DNA of 5,767 nucleotides, from assembly GCA_902494135.1 (NCBI GenBank), contig CABUSE010000093.1, positions 1 to 5,767 of the forward strand, in the 5' to 3' direction. Made by a program: the position numbers and the translations under genes. Below, piece by piece: positions 1-5,508 of the stretch. Within the stretch, counting starts at the first letter, position 1. Every line of letters begins with the position of its first letter. Under the pieces are notes generated by a model. The model saw nothing but the letters and a program-made list of their open reading frames with translations. It ran no database searches and was not told the DNA's origin. This DNA comes from an uncultured Collinsella sp. (GTDB lineage: Bacteria; Actinomycetota; Coriobacteriia; Coriobacteriales; Coriobacteriaceae).

Positions 1-28
1 CTCGTGTAAACGCAGGGAAGGGACATTC

Positions 29-760
29 ATGGCAGACATGATCGAGATCAAGCATCTCAACAAGTACTTTGGCGACCTGCATGTGCTCAAAGATATCAAC
101 CTCACCGTCAAGCGCGGCGAGAAGCTCGTAATGATCGGGCCTTCCGGTTCGGGTAAGTCGACGCTCATCCGTTGCGTCGATTATCTTGAGGAGCCCACGT
201 CGGGTGAGGTCGTCATCGACGGTACGCCGCTCACCAAAAAGAACCACCTGGAGATGGCTCGCAAGTACAGTTCCATGGTGTTTCAGCAGTTCAACCTGTA
301 TCCCAACATGACGGTACTGGGCAACCTGACGCTCGCGCCCATCAAGCTACAAAAGAAGAGCAAGGAGGAGGCGACCGAGATCGCCATCGCCGCGCTCAAG
401 CGCGTCGGTATGGCGCATAAGGCCGGCGAGTATCCGCAGAACCTCTCGGGCGGTCAGCAGCAGCGCATCGCCATCGCCCGTGCCCTGTGCACCAAGCAGC
501 CCATCATCCTGTTTGACGAGCCGACCTCGGCGCTCGACCCCGAGATGGTCCAGGAGGTTCTGGACGTTATGATTGAACTCGCGCAGGAGGACATCACCAT
601 GATCTGCGTGACGCATGAGATGGGCTTTGCGCGCCAGGTGGCCGACCGCGTCATCTTTATGGAGGACGGCCGCATTTTGGAGGAGGGCACGCCCGAGCAC
701 TTCTTCGATAACCCCGAGAACCCGCGCTGCCGCGAGTTCCTGTCCAAGATTCTGCACTAG
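29..760 (+). CDS. Polar amino-acid ABC transporter ATP-binding protein (GlnQ family)
   Basis: This is the cytoplasmic ATPase that powers amino-acid import through the two permeases encoded downstream. All ABC motifs are present in order in the 243 residues: Walker A GPSGSGKST (37-45), Q-loop FQQFNL (85-90), signature LSGGQQQR (139-146), Walker B IILFDEP (159-165), D-loop SALD (167-170) and the switch histidine in VTHEMGFA (His196). The Q-loop context (VFQQFNLYPNMTVLGNLTLAP) is typical of the polar amino-acid branch (GlnQ/GltL/HisP). Length is normal for the family. The ATG at 29 follows a strong ribosome binding site, GGGAAGGGA at 15-23, with 5 nt spacing; an internal ATG at 38 is less well placed. 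It is the first operon gene visible here. The next gene begins within about 10 nt, which suggests translational coupling. Family is certain; substrate cannot be read from the ATPase. Confidence 0.96.
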   Translation: MADMIEIKHLNKYFGDLHVLKDINLTVKRGEKLVMIGPSGSGKSTLIRCVDYLEEPTSGEVVIDGTPLTKKNHLEMARKYSSMVFQQFNLYPNMTVLGNLTLAPIKLQKKSKEEATEIAIAALKRVGMAHKAGEYPQNLSGGQQQRIAIARALCTKQPIILFDEPTSALDPEMVQEVLDVMIELAQEDITMICVTHEMGFARQVADRVIFMEDGRILEEGTPEHFFDNPENPRCREFLSKILH

Positions 761-768
761 GCGCGGTG

Positions 769-1644
769 ATGGACATGACGGATATGACGAGGGCGGCCGT
801 GTCGCGCCGTCACTTTTTGCAGCTGGCGGGCGCCGGCATGCTCGCGTTGACGGGGACCGCGCTTACCGGTTGTGGCAACTCCACCAGTGGCGAGGGCTCC
901 GACAAGGGGTCCAAGCTTGCGGCCATCAAGTCGCGTGGCCATCTGAACGCCGGCGTTAAGAAGGACGTTCCCGGCTACGGCTATTACGACACCGCCAAGG
1001 GCCGCTTTGAGGGCATGGAAGTCGATTTGTGCTACCAGATCGCCGCTGCCGTCTTCGGCGTGAGCTACAAGGAGGCCCGCGCCCAGGAGCTTGTCGAGTT
1101 TACCGACGTAACGCCCAAGACGCGCGGCCCACTGATCGATAACGGCCAGCTCGACGTGGTCGCGGCGACCTACACCATCACCGACGAGCGCAAGAAGAGC
1201 TGGGATTTTTCGACGCCGTACCGCACCGACTACGTGGGACTCATGGTCAAGAAACGTTCGGGCTTTACCTCGATTGAGGACCTGGACGGCAAGGTTATTG
1301 GCGTGAGCCAGGGTGCCACCACGCAGGGCCTGATCGAGCAGATGATCAAGGACAACGGCTTTAGCTGCAAGCCCGAGTTTAGGGCCTTTAGCGGCTATCC
1401 CATCATCAAGAGTTCGCTCGACGCCGGCAATATCGACGTCTTTGCCATGGACCGCTCCACGCTGGCCGGTTACATGAACGAGACCGTTGAGCTGCTGCAG
1501 CCCGAGGTCAAGTTTGGCGAGCAGGGCTACGGCGTGGCGACCAAGAAGGGCTGCGACCTTTCGGCTGTGGTCGATCAGGTAGTTTGCGATCGCCTGGCCG
1601 ATGGCTGGCTCGACCAAGAGGTCAAGACCTGGGGTCTTGTATAG
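769..1644 (+). CDS. Amino-acid ABC transporter substrate-binding lipoprotein (SBP_bac_3; PEB1a-like, probably Asp/Glu)
   Basis: This extracytoplasmic, lipid-anchored protein captures the amino acid and delivers it to the permeases. Numbered from ATG 769, the N-terminus has a twin-arginine motif SRRHFL (12-17), a short hydrophobic stretch and lipobox LTGC with the lipidated Cys at 35, so it looks like a Tat-exported lipoprotein. A short Ser/Gly linker leads into a family 3 solute-binding domain (about 50-291). Diagnostic stretches are GVKKDVPGY (Lys64), KTRGPLIDNG (Arg119), ATYTITDER (Arg141), SGYP (Tyr210) and FAMDRS (Asp228). From memory these match ligand-contact positions of Campylobacter PEB1a, an aspartate/glutamate binder, so acidic amino acids are the best guess. 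The start is ambiguous: GTG 766, ATG 769, ATG 775 and ATG 784 are in frame. ATG 775 follows GGTGAT (765-770), a fair Shine-Dalgarno match; all choices keep the Tat motif and lipobox. Confidence 0.93.
   Translation: MDMTDMTRAAVSRRHFLQLAGAGMLALTGTALTGCGNSTSGEGSDKGSKLAAIKSRGHLNAGVKKDVPGYGYYDTAKGRFEGMEVDLCYQIAAAVFGVSYKEARAQELVEFTDVTPKTRGPLIDNGQLDVVAATYTITDERKKSWDFSTPYRTDYVGLMVKKRSGFTSIEDLDGKVIGVSQGATTQGLIEQMIKDNGFSCKPEFRAFSGYPIIKSSLDAGNIDVFAMDRSTLAGYMNETVELLQPEVKFGEQGYGVATKKGCDLSAVVDQVVCDRLADGWLDQEVKTWGLV
1623..1639 (+). promoter_or_regulatory. Stem-loop at the 3' end of the binding-protein gene (possible mRNA stabiliser/attenuator)
   Basis: CAAGACC (1623-1629) and GGTCTTG (1633-1639) form a perfect 7-bp stem with a TGG loop. 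It ends 2 nt before the stop codon and 31 nt before the first permease start. No T-run follows, so it is not a normal terminator. Stem-loops after binding-protein genes are known to protect the upstream message from 3' exonucleases and give more binding protein than permease. That role here is inference. Confidence 0.35.
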
Positions 1645-1669
1645 GCGCATCGTCCAAGGAAGGAATCAA

Positions 1670-2416
1670 ATGCTCGAAGGATTGTTTGACGCCGACCGCT
1701 GGTCGACGACATTTCAAAACATGGGGCCCTTCTGGGAGGGCTTTGGCGTGACGCTGCAGGTGGTCGTTGCCGGCCTGCTGCTATCGCTGGTGCTGGGCAC
1801 GCTGCTGGGCGTGTTCTCTACCACTCGCTCGCGCGTGCTGCGCGCCATAAGCCGTGTGTATGTGGAGTTTTACCAGAACACCCCGTTGCCCGTGCAGGTG
1901 CTCTTTATGTACATGGCTGGTCCGCAGTTTTTGCAGGCCATAACCGGTGCCGACCAGCCGGTGCGCATCGCGCCGTTCGTGCTGGGCTTCTTGGGTGTGG
2001 GCCTGTATCACGCGGCCTACATTTCGGAGGTCATCCGCACTGGTATCGAGGCGGTTCCGCGCGGTCAGATGGAGGCGGCCCAGAGCCAGGGCTTCACCCG
2101 TGCGCAGGCGTACTGGTACATCGTGCTGCCCCAGACGTTCAAGATCATTCTGCCGCCGCTGTGTAACCAGGCGCTCAACCTGGTTAAGAACACGTCGGTG
2201 CTGGCGCTTGTGGCCGGCGGCGACCTTATGTACCGTTCCGACAACTTTGTGAGTCTGTACGGTTACCTGCAGGGATACATCGTCTGCTGCCTTATGTACT
2301 TCATCATCTGCTTCCCGCTCGCCATGCTGGTGCAGTGGCTCGAGCGCCGCTCCAAGGAGCGTCCGCGCGGCGTGAGCCTGGCCGAGCTGGGGCTCGATAA
2401 CGTAGAGGAGGCCTAG
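1670..2416 (+). CDS. Amino-acid ABC transporter permease (HisM/GlnP family), first subunit
   Basis: This is one of two inner-membrane subunits forming the translocation channel. The 248-residue product has a short cytoplasmic N-terminus and about five hydrophobic segments (roughly 25-50, 65-90, 100-122, 158-185, 202-224). YQNTPLPVQ (69-76) is the usual family motif after the first segment. The EAA loop, RGQMEAAQSQGF with EAA at 135-137 and Gly141 followed by VLPQTFK, docks onto the ATPase. LVKNTSVLALV (171-181) is the family's second signature. I chose ATG 1670 because AAGGAAGGA (1656-1664) lies 5 nt upstream. The frame stays open to an ATG at 1601, but that would overlap the binding-protein gene and add a basic, non-family N-terminus. 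The hydrophilic C-terminal tail of about 25 residues is unremarkable. Substrate follows from the binding protein, not from this gene. Confidence 0.95.
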   Translation: MLEGLFDADRWSTTFQNMGPFWEGFGVTLQVVVAGLLLSLVLGTLLGVFSTTRSRVLRAISRVYVEFYQNTPLPVQVLFMYMAGPQFLQAITGADQPVRIAPFVLGFLGVGLYHAAYISEVIRTGIEAVPRGQMEAAQSQGFTRAQAYWYIVLPQTFKIILPPLCNQALNLVKNTSVLALVAGGDLMYRSDNFVSLYGYLQGYIVCCLMYFIICFPLAMLVQWLERRSKERPRGVSLAELGLDNVEEA

Positions 2417-2419
2417 CGC

Positions 2420-3058
2420 ATGGAAATCTTCAACGCGACCAACCTGCTCTACATTTGGGGCGGCTTTGTTAAGACGATCGAGATCTCGGCGCTGTCGATC
2501 TTTTTCTCGCTCATCTTTGGCACGGTGCTGGCGCTCGTTAAAAGTTATGAGCCCCGCCCGTTCCGTATTTTGGTGAGCGCCTATATCGAGCTGTTCCGCT
2601 GCACGCCGAACCTGCTGTGGATCCTGTTTATCTACTTTACGGTGCAGGGTTTGGACATTGTGATTTCGACCATCGCCTTTACGCTGTTTACCAGCGCCGT
2701 TATGGCCGAGATTGTGCGCGGCGGCCTCAACTCGATTCCGCGCGGCCAGTTTGAGGCGGCGCAGAGCCAGGGCTTTGGCTTCTTTGCCACCATGCGCTAC
2801 ATCATTCTGCCGCAGACGTTTAAGACGATCATTCCGGCGCTGTTTAGCCAGTGCACAACTGTCATTAAGGACAGCTCGTATCTTTCGGGCATTAACGTGG
2901 CCGAACTCATGTACACGGCCAACGTCGTGATGGCCCACGCGATCGACCTGTCGCAGGTGCTTATGCTCTACGGCCTGGTTTTCGCGATGTACTTTGTGCT
3001 CAACTTTGGTATCTCGCTGCTGGTCCGAGCGTATCAACGTCGTATTGTGGCAGCGTAG
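2420..3058 (+). CDS. Amino-acid ABC transporter permease (HisM/GlnP family), second subunit
   Basis: This is the partner permease; with the preceding gene it should form a heterodimeric channel. The product has 212 residues and about five membrane segments (roughly 18-42, 52-75, 78-97, 133-162, 178-203). Family landmarks are FRCTPNLLWILF (59-70), an EAA loop RGQFEAAQSQGF with EAA at 112-114 and Gly118 followed by ILPQTFK, and VIKDSSYLSGI (148-158). The EAA loop and the PQTFK stretch are nearly identical to those of the first permease, which marks the two as paralogues. ATG 2420 lies 3 nt after the upstream stop. Its ribosome binding site GAGGAGG (2405-2411) sits inside the end of the previous gene, so coupling is likely. 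No simple terminator with a T-run follows; instead a long imperfect palindrome begins at the stop codon. It is shorter than its neighbour but within the family range. Confidence 0.95.
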   Translation: MEIFNATNLLYIWGGFVKTIEISALSIFFSLIFGTVLALVKSYEPRPFRILVSAYIELFRCTPNLLWILFIYFTVQGLDIVISTIAFTLFTSAVMAEIVRGGLNSIPRGQFEAAQSQGFGFFATMRYIILPQTFKTIIPALFSQCTTVIKDSSYLSGINVAELMYTANVVMAHAIDLSQVLMLYGLVFAMYFVLNFGISLLVRAYQRRIVAA

Positions 3059-3164
3059 TCCTGCTTCCCCAAGCACGGCATCTTGCCCCTCAATCGTCGC
3101 TTGCGTACATTTAGTACGCGGCGCTCCTCTTTCGGGGCAATCTGCCGCACTTGGGAAACCAGGA
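3059..3164. repeat. Long imperfect palindrome, ~106 nt (candidate repeated element or structured RNA)
   Basis: The two ends are reverse complements without gaps: 3059-3089 against 3134-3164 gives 25 pairs in 31 positions. The paired blocks are TCCTG/CAGGA, CCCAAG/CTTGGG, CGGCA/TGCCG and TTGCCCC/GGGGCAA. They are separated by single mismatches and two symmetric 2x2 mismatches (CA opposite CA at 3074-3075/3148-3149; TC opposite TC at 3081-3082/3141-3142). The centre carries its own hairpin, GCGTAC (3103-3108), loop ATTTA, GTACGC (3114-3119), with flanking CGC/GCG pairing (3098-3100/3121-3123). The element abuts the permease stop codon and could end or protect the operon transcript, but has no T-run. 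It could be a dispersed palindromic element or a folded RNA; which one cannot be told from one copy. The palindrome itself is certain. Confidence 0.75.
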
Positions 3165-3179
3165 CGGTCGTAAGTGACA

Positions 3180-3212
3180 AAATGAGAATCAGGAATCGCC
3201 TATTTCTCATTT
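3180..3212. promoter_or_regulatory. Inverted repeat just upstream of the cytidylate-kinase-like gene
   Basis: AAATGAGAA (3180-3188) is repeated in reverse complement as TTCTCATTT (3204-3212), with a 15-nt centre. It ends 5 nt before the ribosome binding site AAAGGA (3218-3223) of the next gene. It could be an operator or a leader hairpin near the start site. A GTGACA (3174-3179) and a TATTTC (3201-3206) resemble -35 and -10 boxes, but their 21-nt spacing is too long for a confident promoter call. Confidence 0.4.
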
Positions 3213-3229
3213 GTTAGAAAGGAATCGCG

Positions 3230-3853
3230 ATGAGCGATCTGGAGAACAAGAAGAATCCTGTGGTCATTACCATCGCGCGCGACTTTGGCGCCGAGGGCCA
3301 CGAGATTGGTCGCATGCTTGCCGACGAGTTGGGGATTCCGCTGTACGATAACGAGCTGCTGGTGCGAGCGTCGCTGCGCGCGGGCGAGTCGCTCGACAAG
3401 ATGGCCGCCTACGACGAGCGCCTGGCCGTGGAGAACATGGCGTTTCTGCCCGACCGCTACGATGCCCGTTCGTACTCGGACAAGTTGTTCCAAAAGATGA
3501 GCCAGGTGATTTTGGATCTGGGTGAGACCGAGAGCTGCATTATCGAAGGCCGCCTGTCCGATTACCTGCTGCGCAACAACCCCAACCACATTGCCGTATT
3601 GGTGACCGCTCCCTTTGAGGACCGCGTCGAGATCGTGCGCAAGAAGCGCGGTCTTAACAAAAAGAAGGGCGCCAAGCTGGTCAAGCAGCAGCAGAAGGCG
3701 CGCGAGGCGTTCTATAAGCGCTACAGCGCCGGAAAGTGGAAGATGACGAGCGGTAAGGATATCGTTGTCAACCGCGCCAAGTTGGGACGCGAAGGCTGTA
3801 AAGACGTCATTGCCGCTGCCTACCGCTACAAAGTGGCGCAGCTCGAAGGCTAG
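3230..3853 (+). CDS. Cytidylate-kinase-like family protein (Cytidylate_kin2)
   Basis: The 207-residue product matches the stand-alone Cytidylate_kin2 family, P-loop-fold proteins resembling CMP kinase that are common in gut Firmicutes and Actinobacteria and mostly uncharacterised. Visible features are an N-terminal strand and loop VVITIARDFGAEGHEIGRMLADELGIPLYD (as TIARDFGAEG at 14-23, HEIGR at 24-28, GIPLYD at 35-40), a strand plus IIEGRLSDYLL (104-114) resembling the family's GR-ADY motif, AVLVTAPFEDRVE (122-134), and a very basic lid-like stretch (138-165). The nucleotide loop lacks the Lys-Ser/Thr of a normal Walker A. That is family-wide as I recall, but GAEG here also departs from the usual GSGG. 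ATG 3230 has AAAGGA (3218-3223) 6 nt upstream. The gene appears monocistronic, between the palindromic region and a terminator. Whether it phosphorylates CMP is not established; a genome's essential cmk is normally a separate gene. Confidence 0.88.
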   Translation: MSDLENKKNPVVITIARDFGAEGHEIGRMLADELGIPLYDNELLVRASLRAGESLDKMAAYDERLAVENMAFLPDRYDARSYSDKLFQKMSQVILDLGETESCIIEGRLSDYLLRNNPNHIAVLVTAPFEDRVEIVRKKRGLNKKKGAKLVKQQQKAREAFYKRYSAGKWKMTSGKDIVVNRAKLGREGCKDVIAAAYRYKVAQLEG

Positions 3854-3859
3854 CCGATC

Positions 3860-3900
3860 AAAACCACCACAAAGGGGACAGCACCTTTGTGGTGGTTTTT
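3860..3900 (+). terminator. Strong intrinsic terminator, shared by convergent genes
   Basis: AAAACCACCACAAAGG (3860-3875) pairs perfectly with CCTTTGTGGTGGTTTT (3884-3899): a 16-bp stem with loop GGACAGCA, followed by TTTTTGTTTT. It lies 6 nt after the kinase-like gene's stop. On the minus strand it starts 4 nt after the stop of the LuxR-type gene and is followed by a shorter T-run (TTTTG), so it probably works in both directions. Its core is almost the same as the hairpin at 5474-5508. Confidence 0.93.
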
Positions 3901-3903
3901 GTT

Positions 3904-5307
3904 TTAGGCAGAGGGGAAGGCTTTGGCGAGACCGGCGCGCGTCTGCGTGTCGGTCTTTTGGTAGATAGAGCTCAGGTGGCGCTGCACCATGCGCATCGAG
4001 ATACCGAGCTCCTCGGCGACCTGCTTGAGCGGGCGTTCATCCTGGGTCACGGCTATGAGCACGTCGACTTCGCGCGGGGTGAGGGCGTGGTTGGCGATGA
4101 AGGCCTGGCGCTGCTCCTCGACGGTGGGCGCGGCGAGCACTTCTTCTGCCAGCTGCTCGCGCTCGCGCTCCTGCTCGGTTTGGGGTAGGCGGAACAGGCC
4201 GGCTGCCACGAATGCCGCGCAGGCGGCGACGAGCAAAACGAGCGCACCGATCATGATGAGGGCAACGTTGCCCGAGGTCACAAGGGCAAGCGAGATGCCC
4301 GATGTAGTGAATGCGCATGCATTGTTGGCGGCGCGTCCCATGCCGGCCCAGAGAGCGGGCGCATGCATGTGCGGTGCCAGCTGTGTAAAGGTGGCGGTAA
4401 AGAACGTGACAAAAAAGCCCGAGCTCAGGTAAAAGACGACAAGGCCCAGGTTGGGATCGGCACCGGCCTCGACGGCCAGGATGGAAATGGTCGAGAGCAC
4501 GGCAATGCCGAGCATGACAAGCCCCATGTATCGGCGCTCGGCAAGATCAAAGATAAGACCGGCGGCAAGGCCGCTTGCCGCCAAAAAGAGGCGCGGCCAG
4601 GTCTGCACGGCAATGGTGCCGTGGGCGTTGGAGAGTGTGACCACGTTGTCGAGGGTCGAGAACAAGCAGGCAAGAATCATGACGAGCGCGATGCTCCAGC
4701 ATGCCTGTTTGGCGAGGGCATGAGAGGGCTCAACAAAGGGATTGATGGCGGGGCTGGAGCTCTCGACAGCCTTTTGGGGAACGACGCTGAGGGCGGAGAT
4801 GGCGATCGTCGCTGTGCCAAGGACGATGAGCTCTGCGATACCGCCGCAATTGAGCAGGTTGACGGCGAACTGCATCAGGATGCCCGCGGCATAGGCCGCT
4901 CCCGCACCGGTGGCGAGCTTGGGATCATCCTGAAATGCCAACGAAAAGGCGTGGTGAGTGGCGGCGCCCAGCAGGCCGAGTCCAAAGAACGCCACGCACC
5001 CCAGAATCTCGAGGGCAAGCGGGCCCGTGGGGGACTGGATCTGGGTCAATCCCAGGATGGCGACGGGAACAGCGGCGTTGGCGGCTGCCAATGAGTGGCC
5101 TTTGCGCTGTGCGAGCCCGAGCAGCGGCGCATATCCGATAAAGCCGAGTACACTCGCGCCCAGAATAAAGCCCTGTGCGATCACAACGCGTTCGGCACCG
5201 GCGAGCAGCCCGACGTTGACGTCGAAGCGAAACTCGGCGGCAAGGAAGGCGAAGGTAAACAGTGCGAGTGCCAGAAGCGCGTTGATTTTAGGCTTGCTCA
5301 GATTCAA
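3904..5307 (-). CDS. Membrane-embedded LuxR-family transcriptional regulator (12-TM, MFS-like sensor)
   Basis: This predicted one-component regulator joins a membrane domain to a C-terminal DNA-binding domain. In the 467 residues I count about twelve hydrophobic segments (near 8-23, 40-65, 73-90, 98-122, 132-152, 156-175, 200-219, 237-254, 259-280, 286-308, 318-343, 347-371). A charged linker follows (about 377-403, with QEREREQ), then a LuxR helix-turn-helix: LTPREVDVL (409-417), AEELGIS (431-437), recognition helix about 437-450 ending SIYQKT. No receiver, autoinducer or ATPase domain is present. This architecture is abundant in Coriobacteriia (Eggerthella, Slackia, Collinsella), mostly with unknown ligands. 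The start is TTG at 5307: AAAGGA (complement of 5314-5319) lies 6 nt upstream, and no early ATG exists before the first membrane segment. Its TAA stop touches the shared terminator. The target may be the divergent secreted-protein gene or its own promoter; this is inferred from position only. Confidence 0.9.
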   Translation of the reverse strand: MNLSKPKINALLALALFTFAFLAAEFRFDVNVGLLAGAERVVIAQGFILGASVLGFIGYAPLLGLAQRKGHSLAAANAAVPVAILGLTQIQSPTGPLALEILGCVAFFGLGLLGAATHHAFSLAFQDDPKLATGAGAAYAAGILMQFAVNLLNCGGIAELIVLGTATIAISALSVVPQKAVESSSPAINPFVEPSHALAKQACWSIALVMILACLFSTLDNVVTLSNAHGTIAVQTWPRLFLAASGLAAGLIFDLAERRYMGLVMLGIAVLSTISILAVEAGADPNLGLVVFYLSSGFFVTFFTATFTQLAPHMHAPALWAGMGRAANNACAFTTSGISLALVTSGNVALIMIGALVLLVAACAAFVAAGLFRLPQTEQEREREQLAEEVLAAPTVEEQRQAFIANHALTPREVDVLIAVTQDERPLKQVAEELGISMRMVQRHLSSIYQKTDTQTRAGLAKAFPSA

Positions 5308-5345
5308 GGACAGTCCTTTGGGTGGACGGAATAGTCGTGTCCTCG

Positions 5346-5373
5346 ATTGTAGCGTCCCGGGGACGCGTGTGAC
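5346..5373 (-). promoter_or_regulatory. Predicted sigma-70-type promoter of the LuxR-type gene
   Basis: On the minus strand a -10 box TACAAT (complement of 5346-5351; 5 of 6 consensus) lies 16 nt from a -35-like GTCACA (complement of 5368-5373; 4 of 6). Transcription would start near 5339, giving a leader of about 30 nt before the TTG start. An alternative -35, TTGTCG (5373-5378), has a 21-nt spacing and is less likely. Confidence 0.55.
5352..5366. promoter_or_regulatory. Perfect 15-nt palindrome within the promoter spacer (candidate operator)
   Basis: GCGTCCC (5352-5358) and GGGACGC (5360-5366) are exact reverse complements around one central G. The palindrome fills 15 of the 16 nt between the predicted -35 and -10 boxes of the LuxR-type gene, where a bound protein would control the promoter directly. 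The binding protein is unknown; autoregulation by the LuxR-type product is one option. Confidence 0.5.
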
Positions 5374-5410
5374 GACAACGAAATCATATTGAATTAAACC
5401 GCAGGTAGAG

Positions 5411-5438
5411 GCCTAGGTTCGCATCTACGAACCTAGGC
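5411..5438. promoter_or_regulatory. Perfect 11-bp inverted repeat in the divergent intergenic region
   Basis: GCCTAGGTTCG (5411-5421) and CGAACCTAGGC (5428-5438) are exact reverse complements with a 6-nt centre, CATCTA. It lies about 60 nt upstream of the predicted LuxR-gene promoter and about 97 nt before the secreted-protein gene. It may be an operator for either gene or a hairpin in a transcript. No T-run follows on either strand, so it is not a standard terminator. Confidence 0.55.
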
Positions 5439-5473
5439 ATATGGAGTCATTTGGCACATCTTGGTGGTACAGG

Positions 5474-5508
5474 ACCGCCACAAAGGGGACAGGCACCTTT
5501 GTGGCGGT
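5474..5508. repeat. Second copy of the terminator-like hairpin, without T-run (candidate REP-type palindrome)
   Basis: ACCGCCACAAAGG (5474-5486) pairs perfectly with CCTTTGTGGCGGT (5496-5508), loop GGACAGGCA. The core matches the hairpin at 3860-3900 except for one swapped base pair (A-T there, G-C here) and one extra G in the loop. It is followed by ATGTCC, not T's. It ends 14 nt before the ribosome binding site of the secreted-protein gene. The repeated, pair-preserving form suggests a dispersed palindromic family of which the terminator is a co-opted copy; that is inference from two copies. Confidence 0.7.

Noticed and set aside
1..28. Tail of an upstream gene (possible TAA at 7-9)
   Set aside because: Only two codons would be visible, so nothing supports coding here beyond the ribosome binding site of the ATPase gene.
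757..1650. Minus-strand open frame of 297 codons lying opposite the binding-protein gene
   Set aside because: It mirrors the real gene almost exactly, a common result of GC-rich third-codon positions. Its translation shows no family motif, and the plus-strand product is clearly a binding protein.
1601..1669. Upstream extension of the first permease to ATG 1601
   Set aside because: It would overlap the binding-protein gene, has no ribosome binding site and adds a basic stretch absent from the family. ATG 1670 has a strong site at the right distance.
1781..3076. Minus-strand open frame of 431 codons spanning both permease genes
   Set aside because: The translation is rich in His, Arg and Gln and has no domain. 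Both permeases on the plus strand have full family signatures and ribosome binding sites.
3059..3164. Integron attC site
   Set aside because: The long imperfect palindrome resembles attC in general shape, but no GTTRRRY core or its complement is placed at the ends, and no integrase or gene cassette is visible.
4363..5094. Plus-strand open frame of 243 codons opposite the LuxR-type gene
   Set aside because: It is low-complexity (Gly, Lys, Asp, Glu), without a convincing ribosome binding site, and opposite a gene with twelve membrane segments and a LuxR domain.
5411..5438. tRNA-like T-arm (GGTTCG...)
   Set aside because: The GGTTCG belongs to a perfect 11-bp palindrome. There is no acceptor, D- or anticodon arm around it.
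3860..5508. CRISPR-like repeats
   Set aside because: Only two related hairpins exist, about 1.6 kb apart with genes between them; there is no regular spacer array and no cas gene.
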